DNA from: Streptomyces sp. NRRL F-6676 | GTDB taxonomy: Bacteria; Actinomycetota; Actinomycetes; Streptomycetales; Streptomycetaceae | DNA length: 64,000 nt | Assembly (NCBI RefSeq): GCF_000725625.1 | Contig: NZ_JOHS01000003.1 | Coordinates: 1 to 64,000, forward strand | Reading direction: 5' to 3' | The notes under the pieces: generated by a model | The model's input: the letters and a program-made list of their open reading frames with translations, nothing else | Told to the model about the DNA's origin: nothing | The model's database searches: none | In this document: in pieces, positions 1 to 8,151 of the stretch | How the letters are laid out: each line of letters begins with the position of its first letter | Position numbering within the stretch: position 1 is the first letter of the stretch | Position numbers and translations under genes: made by a program

Positions 1-321
1 GATCGGGGCGGGTGGGGGAGTGCGGGGGGGTTCGTGGCTGGGCGCGCTCGCGCGGGGGGGGCGCCTGTGTTACAACCCCCCGCCCCCGGGCCCCCGGAGG
101 GGGAGGGGGGATCGGGGCGGGTGGGGGAGTGCGGGTGGGTTCGTGGCTGGTCGCGCTCGCGCGGCGGAGCCGCATGTGTCACAGCCCCGCGCCCCTGGTG
201 GGGGGCTGGGGTGGGTGGTCGTGTGCGGGTCGTTGATGGAGGTTGGTTGCGCTTGCGCGGTGGAGGTGCCAAGGCCTGCGCGGCCGCGGCGCTCCCGCGA
301 GAGCGCGGGGCCTCGCCGCGC
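1..321. repeat. GC-rich non-coding DNA with two direct copies of a repeat
   Basis: No gene is supported here. The stretch holds two near-identical copies (about 1-110 and 111-215) of a block that reads GATCGGGGCGGGTGGGGGAG, then a GTTCGTGGCTGG stretch, a GCGCTCGCGCGG core and a run ending near CCCGCGCCCC. The GCGGAGCCGC and CCGCGCCCCT pieces recur in other intergenic gaps of this window (about 24.5, 27.1, 30.5 and 38.8 kb), so this is part of a dispersed intergenic repeat family. All open frames across it are stop-poor because of base composition. Confidence 0.55.
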
Positions 322-978
322 CTACGGAGTCCGGACCGGCTTGGGGTTCGGGGGTTCCGTCGACGGGTGCGTGCGTAGGGCTGTCGTGCAGGTGTAGCGG
401 TTCAGGGAGGTGGTGCCGGGGCCGCCCAGGAGGACCGTGCCGTCGTCCGCGGCCGTGGCCTCCGAGCCGGCGAACGTGCAGATGATCTGGGCCAGTTCGG
501 CCGGGGACAGGCGCTGCGGACGGACGCTCAGGCGGAACGTGTTCTCCGGGTCGCGGCGGTCCGGGCCGCTGACCCGCAGTGCCTGCTGCACGTCCGTCGA
601 GTAGCCCGCCTCCGTCTCCGCCGCCGACGGCTTCGCCCCGAGTTCGTCGAGGAGGCCCTGTGCCACCAGGACCCGCCGCTCCGCCTCCGCCGTGCCGTCG
701 GGTATCCGCACCGAACGGTCCACCGCCACCAGCTGTGCCGAGCACAGGAGGAACACCTGCACGGGTATGCCGGGGCCGGCCGAGGCCGTGCTCTCCGCCG
801 CCGGCAGCGAGCACGGCAGCCGCGAGGGCGCCGGGCCGAAGTCCGTCGGCACCTGGGTGGAGCGGATGCCGCAGCCGGCCAGCACCGCCGCGAACAGGGG
901 GAGCAGGAGCGCCCCCGCGGCCCTCCGCTGCCGTCGGCGCCGCCGCTGCCGGGACGCGCCCGGTCCGTGCCGTCTCAT
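322..978 (-). CDS. Lipoprotein of the AfsQ two-component operon
   Basis: A 218-residue secreted lipoprotein. The N-terminus has an arginine-rich stretch (residues 10-19), a hydrophobic segment and a lipobox LAGC with the lipidated Cys at about position 36, so it should be anchored to the outer face of the membrane. The rest resembles the conserved streptomycete lipoprotein that follows afsQ2; its function is not known to me. The ATG overlaps the afsQ2 stop by 4 bp (ATGA), so the two are translationally coupled and this is the last gene of the afsQ1-afsQ2 operon. A role in signal sensing or modulation by AfsQ2 is inference from position. Confidence 0.85.
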   Translation of the reverse strand: MRRHGPGASRQRRRRRQRRAAGALLLPLFAAVLAGCGIRSTQVPTDFGPAPSRLPCSLPAAESTASAGPGIPVQVFLLCSAQLVAVDRSVRIPDGTAEAERRVLVAQGLLDELGAKPSAAETEAGYSTDVQQALRVSGPDRRDPENTFRLSVRPQRLSPAELAQIICTFAGSEATAADDGTVLLGGPGTTSLNRYTCTTALRTHPSTEPPNPKPVRTP

Positions 979-2678
979 CGGTCCTCTCCCTCGGTACCCG
1001 CGGGTCCCTCGGCGTCGTCCTCGCGCCCGCCGTCGTCGAGGATCGAGGAGGCGTCGCGCGGCAGGCGCAGCGTGAACACCGCACCGCCCTCGGGGGAGTT
1101 GGCCGCGGTGATCTCGCCGCGGTGGATGTGCGCGTTCTCCATGGCGATGGACAGCCCGAGCCCGCTGCCCTCGGAGCGCGGGCGGGAGGCGCTCGCCTTG
1201 TAGAAGCGGTCGAAGACGTGCGGCAGGACCTCCTCGGGGATGCCGGGCCCGTGGTCCCGCACCCGGATCAGCAGGTCGGCGCCTTCCACGCGGACCGCGA
1301 CCCGCACCGGCGAACCGCCGTGCTTGAGCGCGTTGCCGATCAGGTTGGCGAGGATGACGTCCAGGCGGCGCGGGTCGAGGTTGGCCATGATGCCGCGCTC
1401 GGCGTCCAGTTCGACGGCGTCGAGCCAGGCGCGGGCGTCGATGCACGCGGTGATCTGGTCGGCGATGTCCACGTGGTCCAGGACCAGGCGGGCGGTGCCG
1501 GCGTCGAAGCGGGTGACCTCCATCAGGTTCTCGACCAGGTCGTTCAGCCGCCGGGTCTCGCTGACGACGAGCCGTACGGCCGGCTCGATCATCGGGTCGA
1601 CGCTGCCGGTCTCGGCGTCGAGTTCCTCCTCCAGCACCTCCGTCACCGCCGTGATCGCGGTCAGCGGGGTGCGCAGTTCGTGCGACATGTCGGCGACGAA
1701 CCGGCGGGAGGCCTCCTCGCGGGAGCTCATGTCCGCGACCTTCTTCTCCAGCGCCTCCGCCGTCCGGTTGAACGTCCGTGACAGCTCGGCCAGTTCGTCG
1801 GTGCCGGAGACCCGCAGCCGGGTGTCGAGCTTGCCCTCGCCGAGCCGGCGCGCGGCGATGCCGAGCCGGTGCACCGGCTTGAGCACGGTCGTCGCGGCCG
1901 CCTGCGCCAGCAGCGCGGCGCCGACCAGCGCCAGCGCGGTGGCGATGCCGAGCGACCAGGCCAGCGAGTTGAGGTCCTTGGCCTCCGGCTCCAGGGACTT
2001 GAGCAGGTATCCGGCCGGCCCGCCGTCGGCCACCCGGGCGCCGCCGACGAGATACGGCCGGCCGTCCTGGTCGATCCGCTGCCAGTACAGGTGGTAGGAG
2101 GCCTTCTTGCCCGAGGCGTCGGGCTGCTGACGGTTGACCGCCTTGCGCAGCGAGGCCGGCACGTCCTCCAGGGTGAAGGAGCCGAGGTCCGAGTTGCCGG
2201 TGACGGTACGGCCGCCGGAGTCCTCGGCGACGAGCAGCACGCTGAAGCGCTGGCTGCTGGCGGCCATCTGCCCGGCGGTGTGCTGCAACTGCTCCTGTGT
2301 GGGATGCGTGGGCAGGGCGCTCGCCCTGTTCTGCATCTCCTGCTGGAAGTCGCGCAGTACGGCGTCCTGGGCGCGGGTGAGCACGGCCTCGCGGTTGAGC
2401 CAGTACGCGATCCCGGACGCCGAGACGGCGGCGGTCAGCGCGACCAGGCCGAACACCACGACCAGACGCAGCCGGAGGCTGGTCAGCCGGATCCGCGACC
2501 ACACGCTCCGCCGGCGCCCCGCTGACCACCCGCGGAGACCCCCCTGGGCCTCGTCGGTGCCTGGAGCACCCGAGGCCCCCTGGGCACCCGGAGCCCCTTC
2601 GACGCCCTCGGCCCCCTTGATGTCCTGGTCCCCTTGCCGCGCTGCGGACTTCCCTGTCACCTGAGCCACTTCTGTCAC
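975..2678 (-). CDS. afsQ2: AfsQ2 membrane sensor histidine kinase
   Basis: Sensor kinase partner of AfsQ1, 567 residues. Visible parts in order: a Gly/Ala/Pro-rich cytoplasmic leader (about 20-48), a first membrane segment (about 70-95), an extracellular sensor region, a second membrane segment, a HAMP linker, a HisKA box MSHELRTPLTA with the phospho-acceptor His near residue 330, and an HATPase_c domain with RDHGPGIP and a GSGLGL glycine box. The GTG start overlaps the afsQ1 stop (GTGA). In S. coelicolor this pair responds to nitrogen and glutamate conditions and affects antibiotic production (established for that species). The GXX-like leader is unusual; a later start is possible. Confidence 0.93.
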   Translation of the reverse strand: MTEVAQVTGKSAARQGDQDIKGAEGVEGAPGAQGASGAPGTDEAQGGLRGWSAGRRRSVWSRIRLTSLRLRLVVVFGLVALTAAVSASGIAYWLNREAVLTRAQDAVLRDFQQEMQNRASALPTHPTQEQLQHTAGQMAASSQRFSVLLVAEDSGGRTVTGNSDLGSFTLEDVPASLRKAVNRQQPDASGKKASYHLYWQRIDQDGRPYLVGGARVADGGPAGYLLKSLEPEAKDLNSLAWSLGIATALALVGAALLAQAAATTVLKPVHRLGIAARRLGEGKLDTRLRVSGTDELAELSRTFNRTAEALEKKVADMSSREEASRRFVADMSHELRTPLTAITAVTEVLEEELDAETGSVDPMIEPAVRLVVSETRRLNDLVENLMEVTRFDAGTARLVLDHVDIADQITACIDARAWLDAVELDAERGIMANLDPRRLDVILANLIGNALKHGGSPVRVAVRVEGADLLIRVRDHGPGIPEEVLPHVFDRFYKASASRPRSEGSGLGLSIAMENAHIHRGEITAANSPEGGAVFTLRLPRDASSILDDGGREDDAEGPAGTEGEDR

Positions 2679-3352
2679 TGAGGCGCGTCCAGCCGGTAAC
2701 CCACGCCACGCACCGTACGGATGAGCGTCGGGGACGACGGCACGTCCTCGACCTTGGCGCGCAGCCGCTGCACACACGCGTCCACGAGCCGGGAGTCGCC
2801 CAGGTAGTCGTGCTCCCACACGAGCCGCAGCAACTGCTGCCGGGACAGCGCCTGTCCGGGCCGCCGGCTCAGCTCGAGCAGCAACCGCAGTTCCGTGGGC
2901 GTCAGTTGCAGATCCTCGCCGTTCTTGGTGACCGTCATCGCCGAGCGGTCGATCACCAGCGAACCGAACGTCGCCGAGTCGCTGGACTCGCGTTCGCCGC
3001 GGCGCAGCACCGCGCGGATCCGGGCGTCGAGCACCCGGCCCTGCACGGGTTTGACGACGTAGTCGTCGGCGCCGGACTCCAGTCCGACCACCACGTCGAT
3101 GTCGTCGTTGCGCGCGGTGAGCAGAATGATCGGCAACTGGTCGGTGCGCCGCACACGGCGGCACACCTCGAAGCCGTCGATGCCGGGCAGCATCACATCC
3201 AGCACGATCAGGTCAGGCCGCTGCTCGCGCAGCAGTTTCAGACCGTCCTCACCGGTGGCAGCAGTGGCCACCCGGTGACCCTGGCGCGTCAAAGAGAGCT
3301 CCAGGGCCGTACGGATGGCGTCGTCGTCCTCGATCAGCAACAGGGAAGGCAC
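2675..3352 (-). CDS. afsQ1: AfsQ1 OmpR-family response regulator
   Basis: Response regulator of 225 residues: a receiver domain with the acidic pocket IEDDD and phospho-acceptor Asp52 in IVLDVMLPG, and a C-terminal winged-helix DNA-binding domain ending in TVRGVGYRLD. I chose the GTG at 3352 because it gives the 225-residue length I recall for S. coelicolor AfsQ1; an ATG three codons upstream (3361) is also possible and neither has a clear ribosome site. It is first in an operon with afsQ2 and the lipoprotein gene, and divergent from sigQ across a gap with GTGAC repeats that fit the AfsQ1 binding consensus. Confidence 0.95.
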   Translation of the reverse strand: MPSLLLIEDDDAIRTALELSLTRQGHRVATAATGEDGLKLLREQRPDLIVLDVMLPGIDGFEVCRRVRRTDQLPIILLTARNDDIDVVVGLESGADDYVVKPVQGRVLDARIRAVLRRGERESSDSATFGSLVIDRSAMTVTKNGEDLQLTPTELRLLLELSRRPGQALSRQQLLRLVWEHDYLGDSRLVDACVQRLRAKVEDVPSSPTLIRTVRGVGYRLDAPQ

Positions 3353-3492
3353 GATGGCCATTCTGACCCATGGCGCCGACAGGTCGCGACTGTTGGGGTG
3401 CTCCCACACATCTCCCCCCTATGGGGAACCGTCCGCCGGGCCGGCCGCGTGGCCGCCCGACTCTGCTCCGTGACGGATGTTCCGCCGCGCCG

Positions 3493-3517
3493 GTGACCCC
3501 TGTGACAGCTCTGTGAC
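3493..3517. promoter_or_regulatory. Putative AfsQ1 binding site: three GTGAC repeats
   Basis: In the divergent afsQ1-sigQ gap, GTGAC occurs at 3493-3497, 3502-3506 and 3513-3517. The last two are separated by exactly 6 bases (AGCTCT) and so match the GTnAC-n6-GTnAC consensus I recall for AfsQ1. The first adds a third half-site with a 4-base gap. The position is suitable for control of sigQ and for feedback on afsQ1. Confidence 0.7.
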
Positions 3518-3612
3518 AGTCGGCGGACACGGCGATGAAGTGCCCCGGGCAAGCTTTTCGACATCGAACGAGCACGACGCAGGACCGGTTACTCCACGAC
3601 GGGGGGCGCGAG

Positions 3613-4332
3613 ATGAACACGCTGCACGGCACGATGACAAGCGCGGTTGTCACGCGGCTCCACGACATCAACCGGACCACGGTCCGCGGCCGTGGACGTC
3701 AGCACGCCGCCGCCTGGATGGCGGTGGTCGACGGCCGAACGGGGGACGGCGCCACCACGGGGGCGGAGGGAACCGCGTACGGGGAGGCCCAGGGGGAGCG
3801 CCGGTCCGCGGCGGAGGCGGAGTTCACCGCCTACGTCGAGGAGCGCCGCGCCTCCCTGTACGCGACCGCCTACCACCTCACCGGTGACCGCTTCGAGGCC
3901 GAGGACCTGCTCCAGAGCGCGCTGTTCTCGACGTTCCGGGCCTGGGACCGGATCACCGACAAGGCGGCGGTCGGAGGCTACCTCCGCCGCACCATGACCA
4001 ATCTGCACATCAGCGCGTGGCGCCGCCGCAAGCTGAACGAGTACCCGACCGAGGAGCTGCCGGAGACCGCCGGCGACACGGACGCGATGCGCGGCACCGA
4101 GCTGCGCGCCGTCCTGTGGCAGGCGCTCGCCCGGCTGCCGGAACTCCAGCGCACCATGCTGGTCCTGCGCTACTACGAGGGGCGCACGGACCCGGAGATC
4201 GCGGACATCCTCGGCATCAGCGTCGGCACGGTGAAGTCCAGCATCTGGCGGTCGCTCCGCCGGCTGCGCGAGGACGAGGTCCTCAGCTTCGGCCGTGACG
4301 AGGAGGAGTCCTTCGGCGAGCTCGTCGCCTGA
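3613..4332 (+). CDS. sigQ: RNA polymerase sigma factor SigQ
   Basis: ECF-type (SigE-like) sigma factor of 239 residues. Region 2 is visible around YHLTGDRFEAEDLLQSAL with the following helix FSTFRAWDRI, and region 4 around LPELQRTMLVLRYYEG with the recognition helix IADILGISVGTVKSSI. The ATG at 3613 was chosen because GGGGGGCGCGAG lies just upstream; the frame stays open back to 3535. The roughly 75-residue N-terminal extension before region 2 is low-complexity. It is transcribed divergently from afsQ1, the known arrangement in which AfsQ1 controls sigQ. No anti-sigma gene lies next to it. Confidence 0.92.
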   Translation: MNTLHGTMTSAVVTRLHDINRTTVRGRGRQHAAAWMAVVDGRTGDGATTGAEGTAYGEAQGERRSAAEAEFTAYVEERRASLYATAYHLTGDRFEAEDLLQSALFSTFRAWDRITDKAAVGGYLRRTMTNLHISAWRRRKLNEYPTEELPETAGDTDAMRGTELRAVLWQALARLPELQRTMLVLRYYEGRTDPEIADILGISVGTVKSSIWRSLRRLREDEVLSFGRDEEESFGELVA

Positions 4333-4349
4333 CAGCGAGCACCGGCCGG

Positions 4350-4512
4350 AGGTCCACGGGGGATCACGGGGGCCACGGGGGAAAGTACGGGGGATCACGG
4401 GGGATCACGGGGGACGGTACCGGGGGGCTCCACGGGGGAAACGGGGAGCGGTGCCGGGGATCCCGGGGGAGGGGACAACGGGGAACGGGGGGAACGGGGA
4501 CCACGGGGGAAA
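4350..4512. repeat. G-rich strand-asymmetric tract with short direct repeats
   Basis: After the sigQ stop the plus strand becomes extremely purine-rich for about 160 bp, built from runs of four to six G separated by short spacers, including repeated CACGGGGGATCACGGGGGAT units near 4356-4420. It is non-coding. The many closely spaced G-runs could form quadruplexes in DNA or in the sigQ 3' transcript; that is inference from composition. Confidence 0.7.
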
Positions 4513-4514
4513 CA

Positions 4515-4558
4515 CAGGAGCGGGGCCGGGGCCGGGGGGTCTCCCGGCCCCGCTCCTG
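4515..4558. terminator. Perfect 16-bp stem terminator after sigQ
   Basis: Arms 4515-4530 and 4543-4558 are perfect inverted complements (CAGGAGCGGGGCCGGG on the left arm) with a 12-base loop. It lies between the convergent sigQ and kinase-like genes and probably works for both. There is no U-tract, as is usual in Streptomyces. Confidence 0.8.
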
Positions 4559-4624
4559 CATGTACGGCCCGCTCCCGCGTGTAAGGCCCCGCTCCCGCGC
4601 GTGCGGCCCTCGCGGCGGTGGCCC

Positions 4625-5257
4625 CTACGCCACCGTGGACCCCGCCACCCGCCCCACCGCCGCGGCGGCCATCCGGCTCAGCGCCTCGTCGCGGTCGCAG
4701 GGGTGGGCGCCGAGCCCCGTCTGGCGGGCGACGATCGAGCGCTCGGCGCGCATCAGCCGCCAGCCGCGCCGCAGCAGGAACGGCACCGACTTGCGGCCCT
4801 CGCGCAGATCGCGCAGGAACCGCCTGCGGAACGTCTTCACCGGCCCCCGGGTCAGGCACAGCGCCTCCGCGAGCAGCCCCAGCTCCCGGCAGCGGTCCAC
4901 GATCTCGGCGGCGAAGACGCCCTCCGCGACGAACAGCGGGGTCCGCCCGATGTCCAGCTCGTCGGTGCCGGTACGGGCGCTGAGCGAGAGGTCGTACACC
5001 GGCACCGCCGTACGGCCGCTCGCGCACAGCTCGGCGACGGCGGCGACGGCGGCGTCCCGGTCCCAGGAGCCGGGGGCGTCCCAGTCGATGTCCGAACTTC
5101 CCGGTACCAGCGGCAGCGTGGGGTCGTCACCGTCCTTGTAGAAGTCGTCCAGACGGAGGACGGGAAGCCCGGAGCGGGCGGCGACGAGGGACTTGCCCGA
5201 GCCGGAGGGGCCGCAGAGCAGCACGACGCGGGCGGGTGACGGGGGATGCGGGCTCAC
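4625..5257 (-). CDS. Uridine kinase-like P-loop ATP-binding protein
   Basis: A 210-residue P-loop kinase-like protein. A Walker A motif GPSGSGKS lies near the N-terminus, followed by LRLDDFYKDGDDP, which resembles the substrate-binding region of uridine/cytidine kinases, and VAEGVFAAEIV in the Walker B position. A phosphotransferase on a nucleoside or similar small molecule is likely, but the substrate cannot be read from the sequence. The GTG start at 5257 puts the P-loop about 15 residues in; the frame is open to an ATG at 5332. It is monocistronic, convergent with sigQ and divergent from the secreted-protein gene. Confidence 0.8.
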   Translation of the reverse strand: MSPHPPSPARVVLLCGPSGSGKSLVAARSGLPVLRLDDFYKDGDDPTLPLVPGSSDIDWDAPGSWDRDAAVAAVAELCASGRTAVPVYDLSLSARTGTDELDIGRTPLFVAEGVFAAEIVDRCRELGLLAEALCLTRGPVKTFRRRFLRDLREGRKSVPFLLRRGWRLMRAERSIVARQTGLGAHPCDRDEALSRMAAAAVGRVAGSTVA

Positions 5258-5396
5258 GGGACACCAGTTTGACGCATCACCCGCCCCGTGCCGACCCCGC
5301 GGGTCGGCGTTGGAGCGCACATCACACCTCAACTACCCTGCGTGTCGAATGCATTACGAGCGGCAAGCGCACCAGCGACCGAAGGCGGCACCACCC

Positions 5397-5813
5397 ATGG
5401 CACGACCGGCACGACACACTCCCCGCCCCTCCCGCACCCCGGCCACCACCCGGCGCGTCCTCGTCGCCCTCGCGACCGCGGGCGTCGCCGTGGGCGCGGG
5501 CGCGACGGCCGCGTCGGCGGAGACGCTCCCCGTCGTGGACGGGACGTACCACACCGGCTCCCTCGGCAAGGTGGACCCGCAGGCGGGCCTCCAGGCGCTC
5601 ACCGGCACGGTCGGCTACGTCACCGGCCCGGTCGCCGGGCTCAAGCCGAACCCCCTCGCGGGCACGGGCGTCGACCCGCTGGACAACGGCGTCGGCACCC
5701 AGCTCGCCGACTTCCGCCCGTTGACCTCGCAGATGCTCACGGGCCCGGTCGCCCAGGCCCCGTCGGTCGGCTCGATCCCGGTCGTCGGCCAGGCGGTGGG
5801 CGCACTGCGCTGA
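5397..5813 (+). CDS. Small secreted protein
   Basis: A 138-residue protein with a basic N-terminus (TPRPSRTPATTRR), a hydrophobic stretch LVALATAGVAVGAGATAAS and a likely signal-peptidase site ASA-E, so it should be exported. The mature part is rich in Gly, Pro and Val (for example VGYVTGPVAGLKPNPLAGTGVDPLDNG) and has no cysteine, transmembrane helix or catalytic motif. GAAGG lies upstream of the ATG. I do not recognise a function; similar short secreted proteins are conserved in streptomycetes at this position. Confidence 0.8.
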   Translation: MARPARHTPRPSRTPATTRRVLVALATAGVAVGAGATAASAETLPVVDGTYHTGSLGKVDPQAGLQALTGTVGYVTGPVAGLKPNPLAGTGVDPLDNGVGTQLADFRPLTSQMLTGPVAQAPSVGSIPVVGQAVGALR

Positions 5814-6033
5814 CGCGGGGCGTGCCCGTCGGGCCGCGCGCGCTCTCCGTGCGGAGGCGGCGGCCCACTGGCCATCGGCCGGCCCGGGAGCGGGCCCGCC
5901 GCACTCGTCCGCCGTACCGGCCTCCGCGCACCAATTCGTCGTACTTGTTCGTCTCGTGGACTCCGCAGGCCCGCCCGAGGGCCGTTTAATGTGGGGTGAT
6001 CCACGTTCCGCACAAGAGGTGCAAGGGGGCCGC

Positions 6034-8061
6034 GTGCACAACGACGACGGAGTCAACGGGGTCGGCGGCGGCGCCGGCGGACGTCCCGAGGATCCGCACT
6101 CCGCCCCCCGCACCGTGATCGAAGGCCGCTACGAGCTGGTGGAGCCCATCGGCAGCGGGGGCATGGGCGAGGTCTGGAAGGCCTACGACAGGCGGCTGCG
6201 CCGGTTCGTCGCCGTCAAGGGGCTCCTCGACCGCAGAGCCATGCCCCCGGACGCGCAGGCGGCCGCGATACACCGGGCCCGCCGGGAGGCGGAGGCCCTC
6301 GCCAAGATCGAGCACCAGAACGTGGTGACGGTCCACGACCAGATCGAGACCGCCGACCAGGTCTGGATCGTCATGAAGCTCCTCGAAGGGCGTTCGCTGG
6401 CCGACCTGTTGAGCCGTGACGGGGAGCTCGGCGTGCCCAGGGCCGCGGCCATCGGGCTCCAGATGGCACAGGGGCTGCGGGCGGTGCACGAGGCGTCGGT
6501 CCTGCACCGCGACGTCAAGCCGGGCAACGTGCTGGTGCGGGACGGTGGCCAGGTGGTCCTGGTGGACTTCGGCATCGCCACCTTCCAGGGTGCGGACCGG
6601 GTCACCCGGTACGGCGGGATCATCGGCACACCCCCCTACCTGGCGCCCGAACTCTTCGCCCCCGACACCCCCGGACCCACGCCCGCCTCCGACCTGTGGG
6701 CGTTGGGCGTCACCCTGTACGAGATGGTCGAGGGACGTCTGCCCTTCGCCGGGAGCGAGGTCTGGGAGGTGCAGGCCAACATCCAGCAGCACCCCGACCC
6801 CGTGCTCCGGTACGCGGGCCCCCTCGGCCCCGTCATCCGGGGGCTGTTGGTCACGGACCCGCGCCGGCGCCCGGACGCGGCCGTGGCGGAGGAGATGCTC
6901 CGGGAGGTCCTCGCGGACCCGGGCACGCCGACCCCGGCCCGGGCCGCCACCCCCGCCCGGGCCGCCACCCCGGCCGTCACCCAGGCACCCCCGCCCACGG
7001 CCCCGCCCACGCCGCCCGCCGCACTGTCCACGCCGGCGGCGGCCGTGCCGGAACCCGCCGTCTCCTCCTCCGGGACCGTCCCTCCCGAGCCGTCGCCGGC
7101 GGCGCCGCGCGGGGGCCGCGGCCGGTTCCGGGCCTGGAAGGTGGCGGCGGCCGCGGCGTGTGTCGTCCTGCTGGCCGGGGGAGGCTGGCTGATCTCGCAG
7201 GGCGGCTTTGGGGGACAGCGGGACGACGCCGCCGGGCAACAGGGAGCGGGGTCCGCCGGGGGCGGCACGGAGAAGGCGTGGCAGCGGTGGAAGAACGCCA
7301 CGAAGAGGCTGACGATCGGCGCCAAGGAGGACCAGCCCGGACTGAGCCTCCACGACAAGAAGACGGACGCCTGGAGCGGGTTCGACATCGACATCGCCTA
7401 TTCCCTCGCCCGTGAACTGGGCTACGACAAGGAACAGGTGGACTTCTACGGGGTCACCACGGCCAACCGGGCGAGCAAGCTGAAGAACGGGGAGGTGGAC
7501 CTGGTCATCGCCTCGTACAGCATGACGCCCGAGCGCGAGAAGCGGGACGGCATCCGATTCGTCGGCCCCTACTACAAGGCGGGCACCAGCCTCCTCGTAC
7601 GCAAGCGATCCGCGAAGTACGACCTCGACGAGGCGGTCGACGTGAAGAGGAATCACGTCGACGTGTGCACGGCGCGGGACTCCACGTACGCGGACCGGCT
7701 GGAGAAGGAGGGCTACACCACGGGGAAGTGGCAGCCCGACACCTACAAGGAGTGCGTGAAAAGGCTGTTGGACAAGAGTTCGAGCGTGTACGCGGTCGCG
7801 TCGGACGACGTCCTTCTCGCCGGGTACGCCAAGAACGATCCCGCGGAGCTGAAACTGCTGCCCAGCGGCGTGGGCACGGAGCCCTACGGGGTGGCGATGC
7901 GCAAGGACGACCCCGTACTGCGGACCAAGGTGTGCTCGGCGCTCGAGAAGGTCCTGGCCGGCGACGAGTGGCCGGCGACGTACATGAAGGACCTGTCCCC
8001 GCTGACGGGACGGAAGACGGCACCGAGCAGACCGGAGCTGAGACCGTGCTCGGATGAGTGA
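6034..8061 (+). CDS. Membrane Ser/Thr protein kinase with extracellular solute-binding domain
   Basis: A PknB-like kinase of 675 residues. The kinase domain (about 30-290) has the glycine loop IGSGGMGEVWKA, the ATP Lys in VAVKGLL (near 61), the catalytic loop HRDVKPGNV (near 157) and VDFG (near 177). An Ala/Pro-rich linker leads to one membrane helix at about 370-390. Outside, residues 424-660 form a periplasmic-binding-protein type 3 domain of the glutamine/amino-acid class (LTIGAKEDQPG, FDIDIAYSLAREL, VDLVIASYSMTPERE). This architecture suggests ligand binding outside that controls phosphorylation inside. The GTG at 6034 was chosen for the AAGGGGG just upstream; ATGs at 5956 and 5989 are alternatives. 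Confidence 0.92.
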   Translation: MHNDDGVNGVGGGAGGRPEDPHSAPRTVIEGRYELVEPIGSGGMGEVWKAYDRRLRRFVAVKGLLDRRAMPPDAQAAAIHRARREAEALAKIEHQNVVTVHDQIETADQVWIVMKLLEGRSLADLLSRDGELGVPRAAAIGLQMAQGLRAVHEASVLHRDVKPGNVLVRDGGQVVLVDFGIATFQGADRVTRYGGIIGTPPYLAPELFAPDTPGPTPASDLWALGVTLYEMVEGRLPFAGSEVWEVQANIQQHPDPVLRYAGPLGPVIRGLLVTDPRRRPDAAVAEEMLREVLADPGTPTPARAATPARAATPAVTQAPPPTAPPTPPAALSTPAAAVPEPAVSSSGTVPPEPSPAAPRGGRGRFRAWKVAAAAACVVLLAGGGWLISQGGFGGQRDDAAGQQGAGSAGGGTEKAWQRWKNATKRLTIGAKEDQPGLSLHDKKTDAWSGFDIDIAYSLARELGYDKEQVDFYGVTTANRASKLKNGEVDLVIASYSMTPEREKRDGIRFVGPYYKAGTSLLVRKRSAKYDLDEAVDVKRNHVDVCTARDSTYADRLEKEGYTTGKWQPDTYKECVKRLLDKSSSVYAVASDDVLLAGYAKNDPAELKLLPSGVGTEPYGVAMRKDDPVLRTKVCSALEKVLAGDEWPATYMKDLSPLTGRKTAPSRPELRPCSDE

Positions 8062-8151
8062 GTGACGAAGAGTTCCCCCGCAGTACCTGTCCCGTTGACC
8101 GTGCCTGGCTAGCTTTTCCCTGCCCCGCCCGGCCGCAGGAGAGGTACGTCC

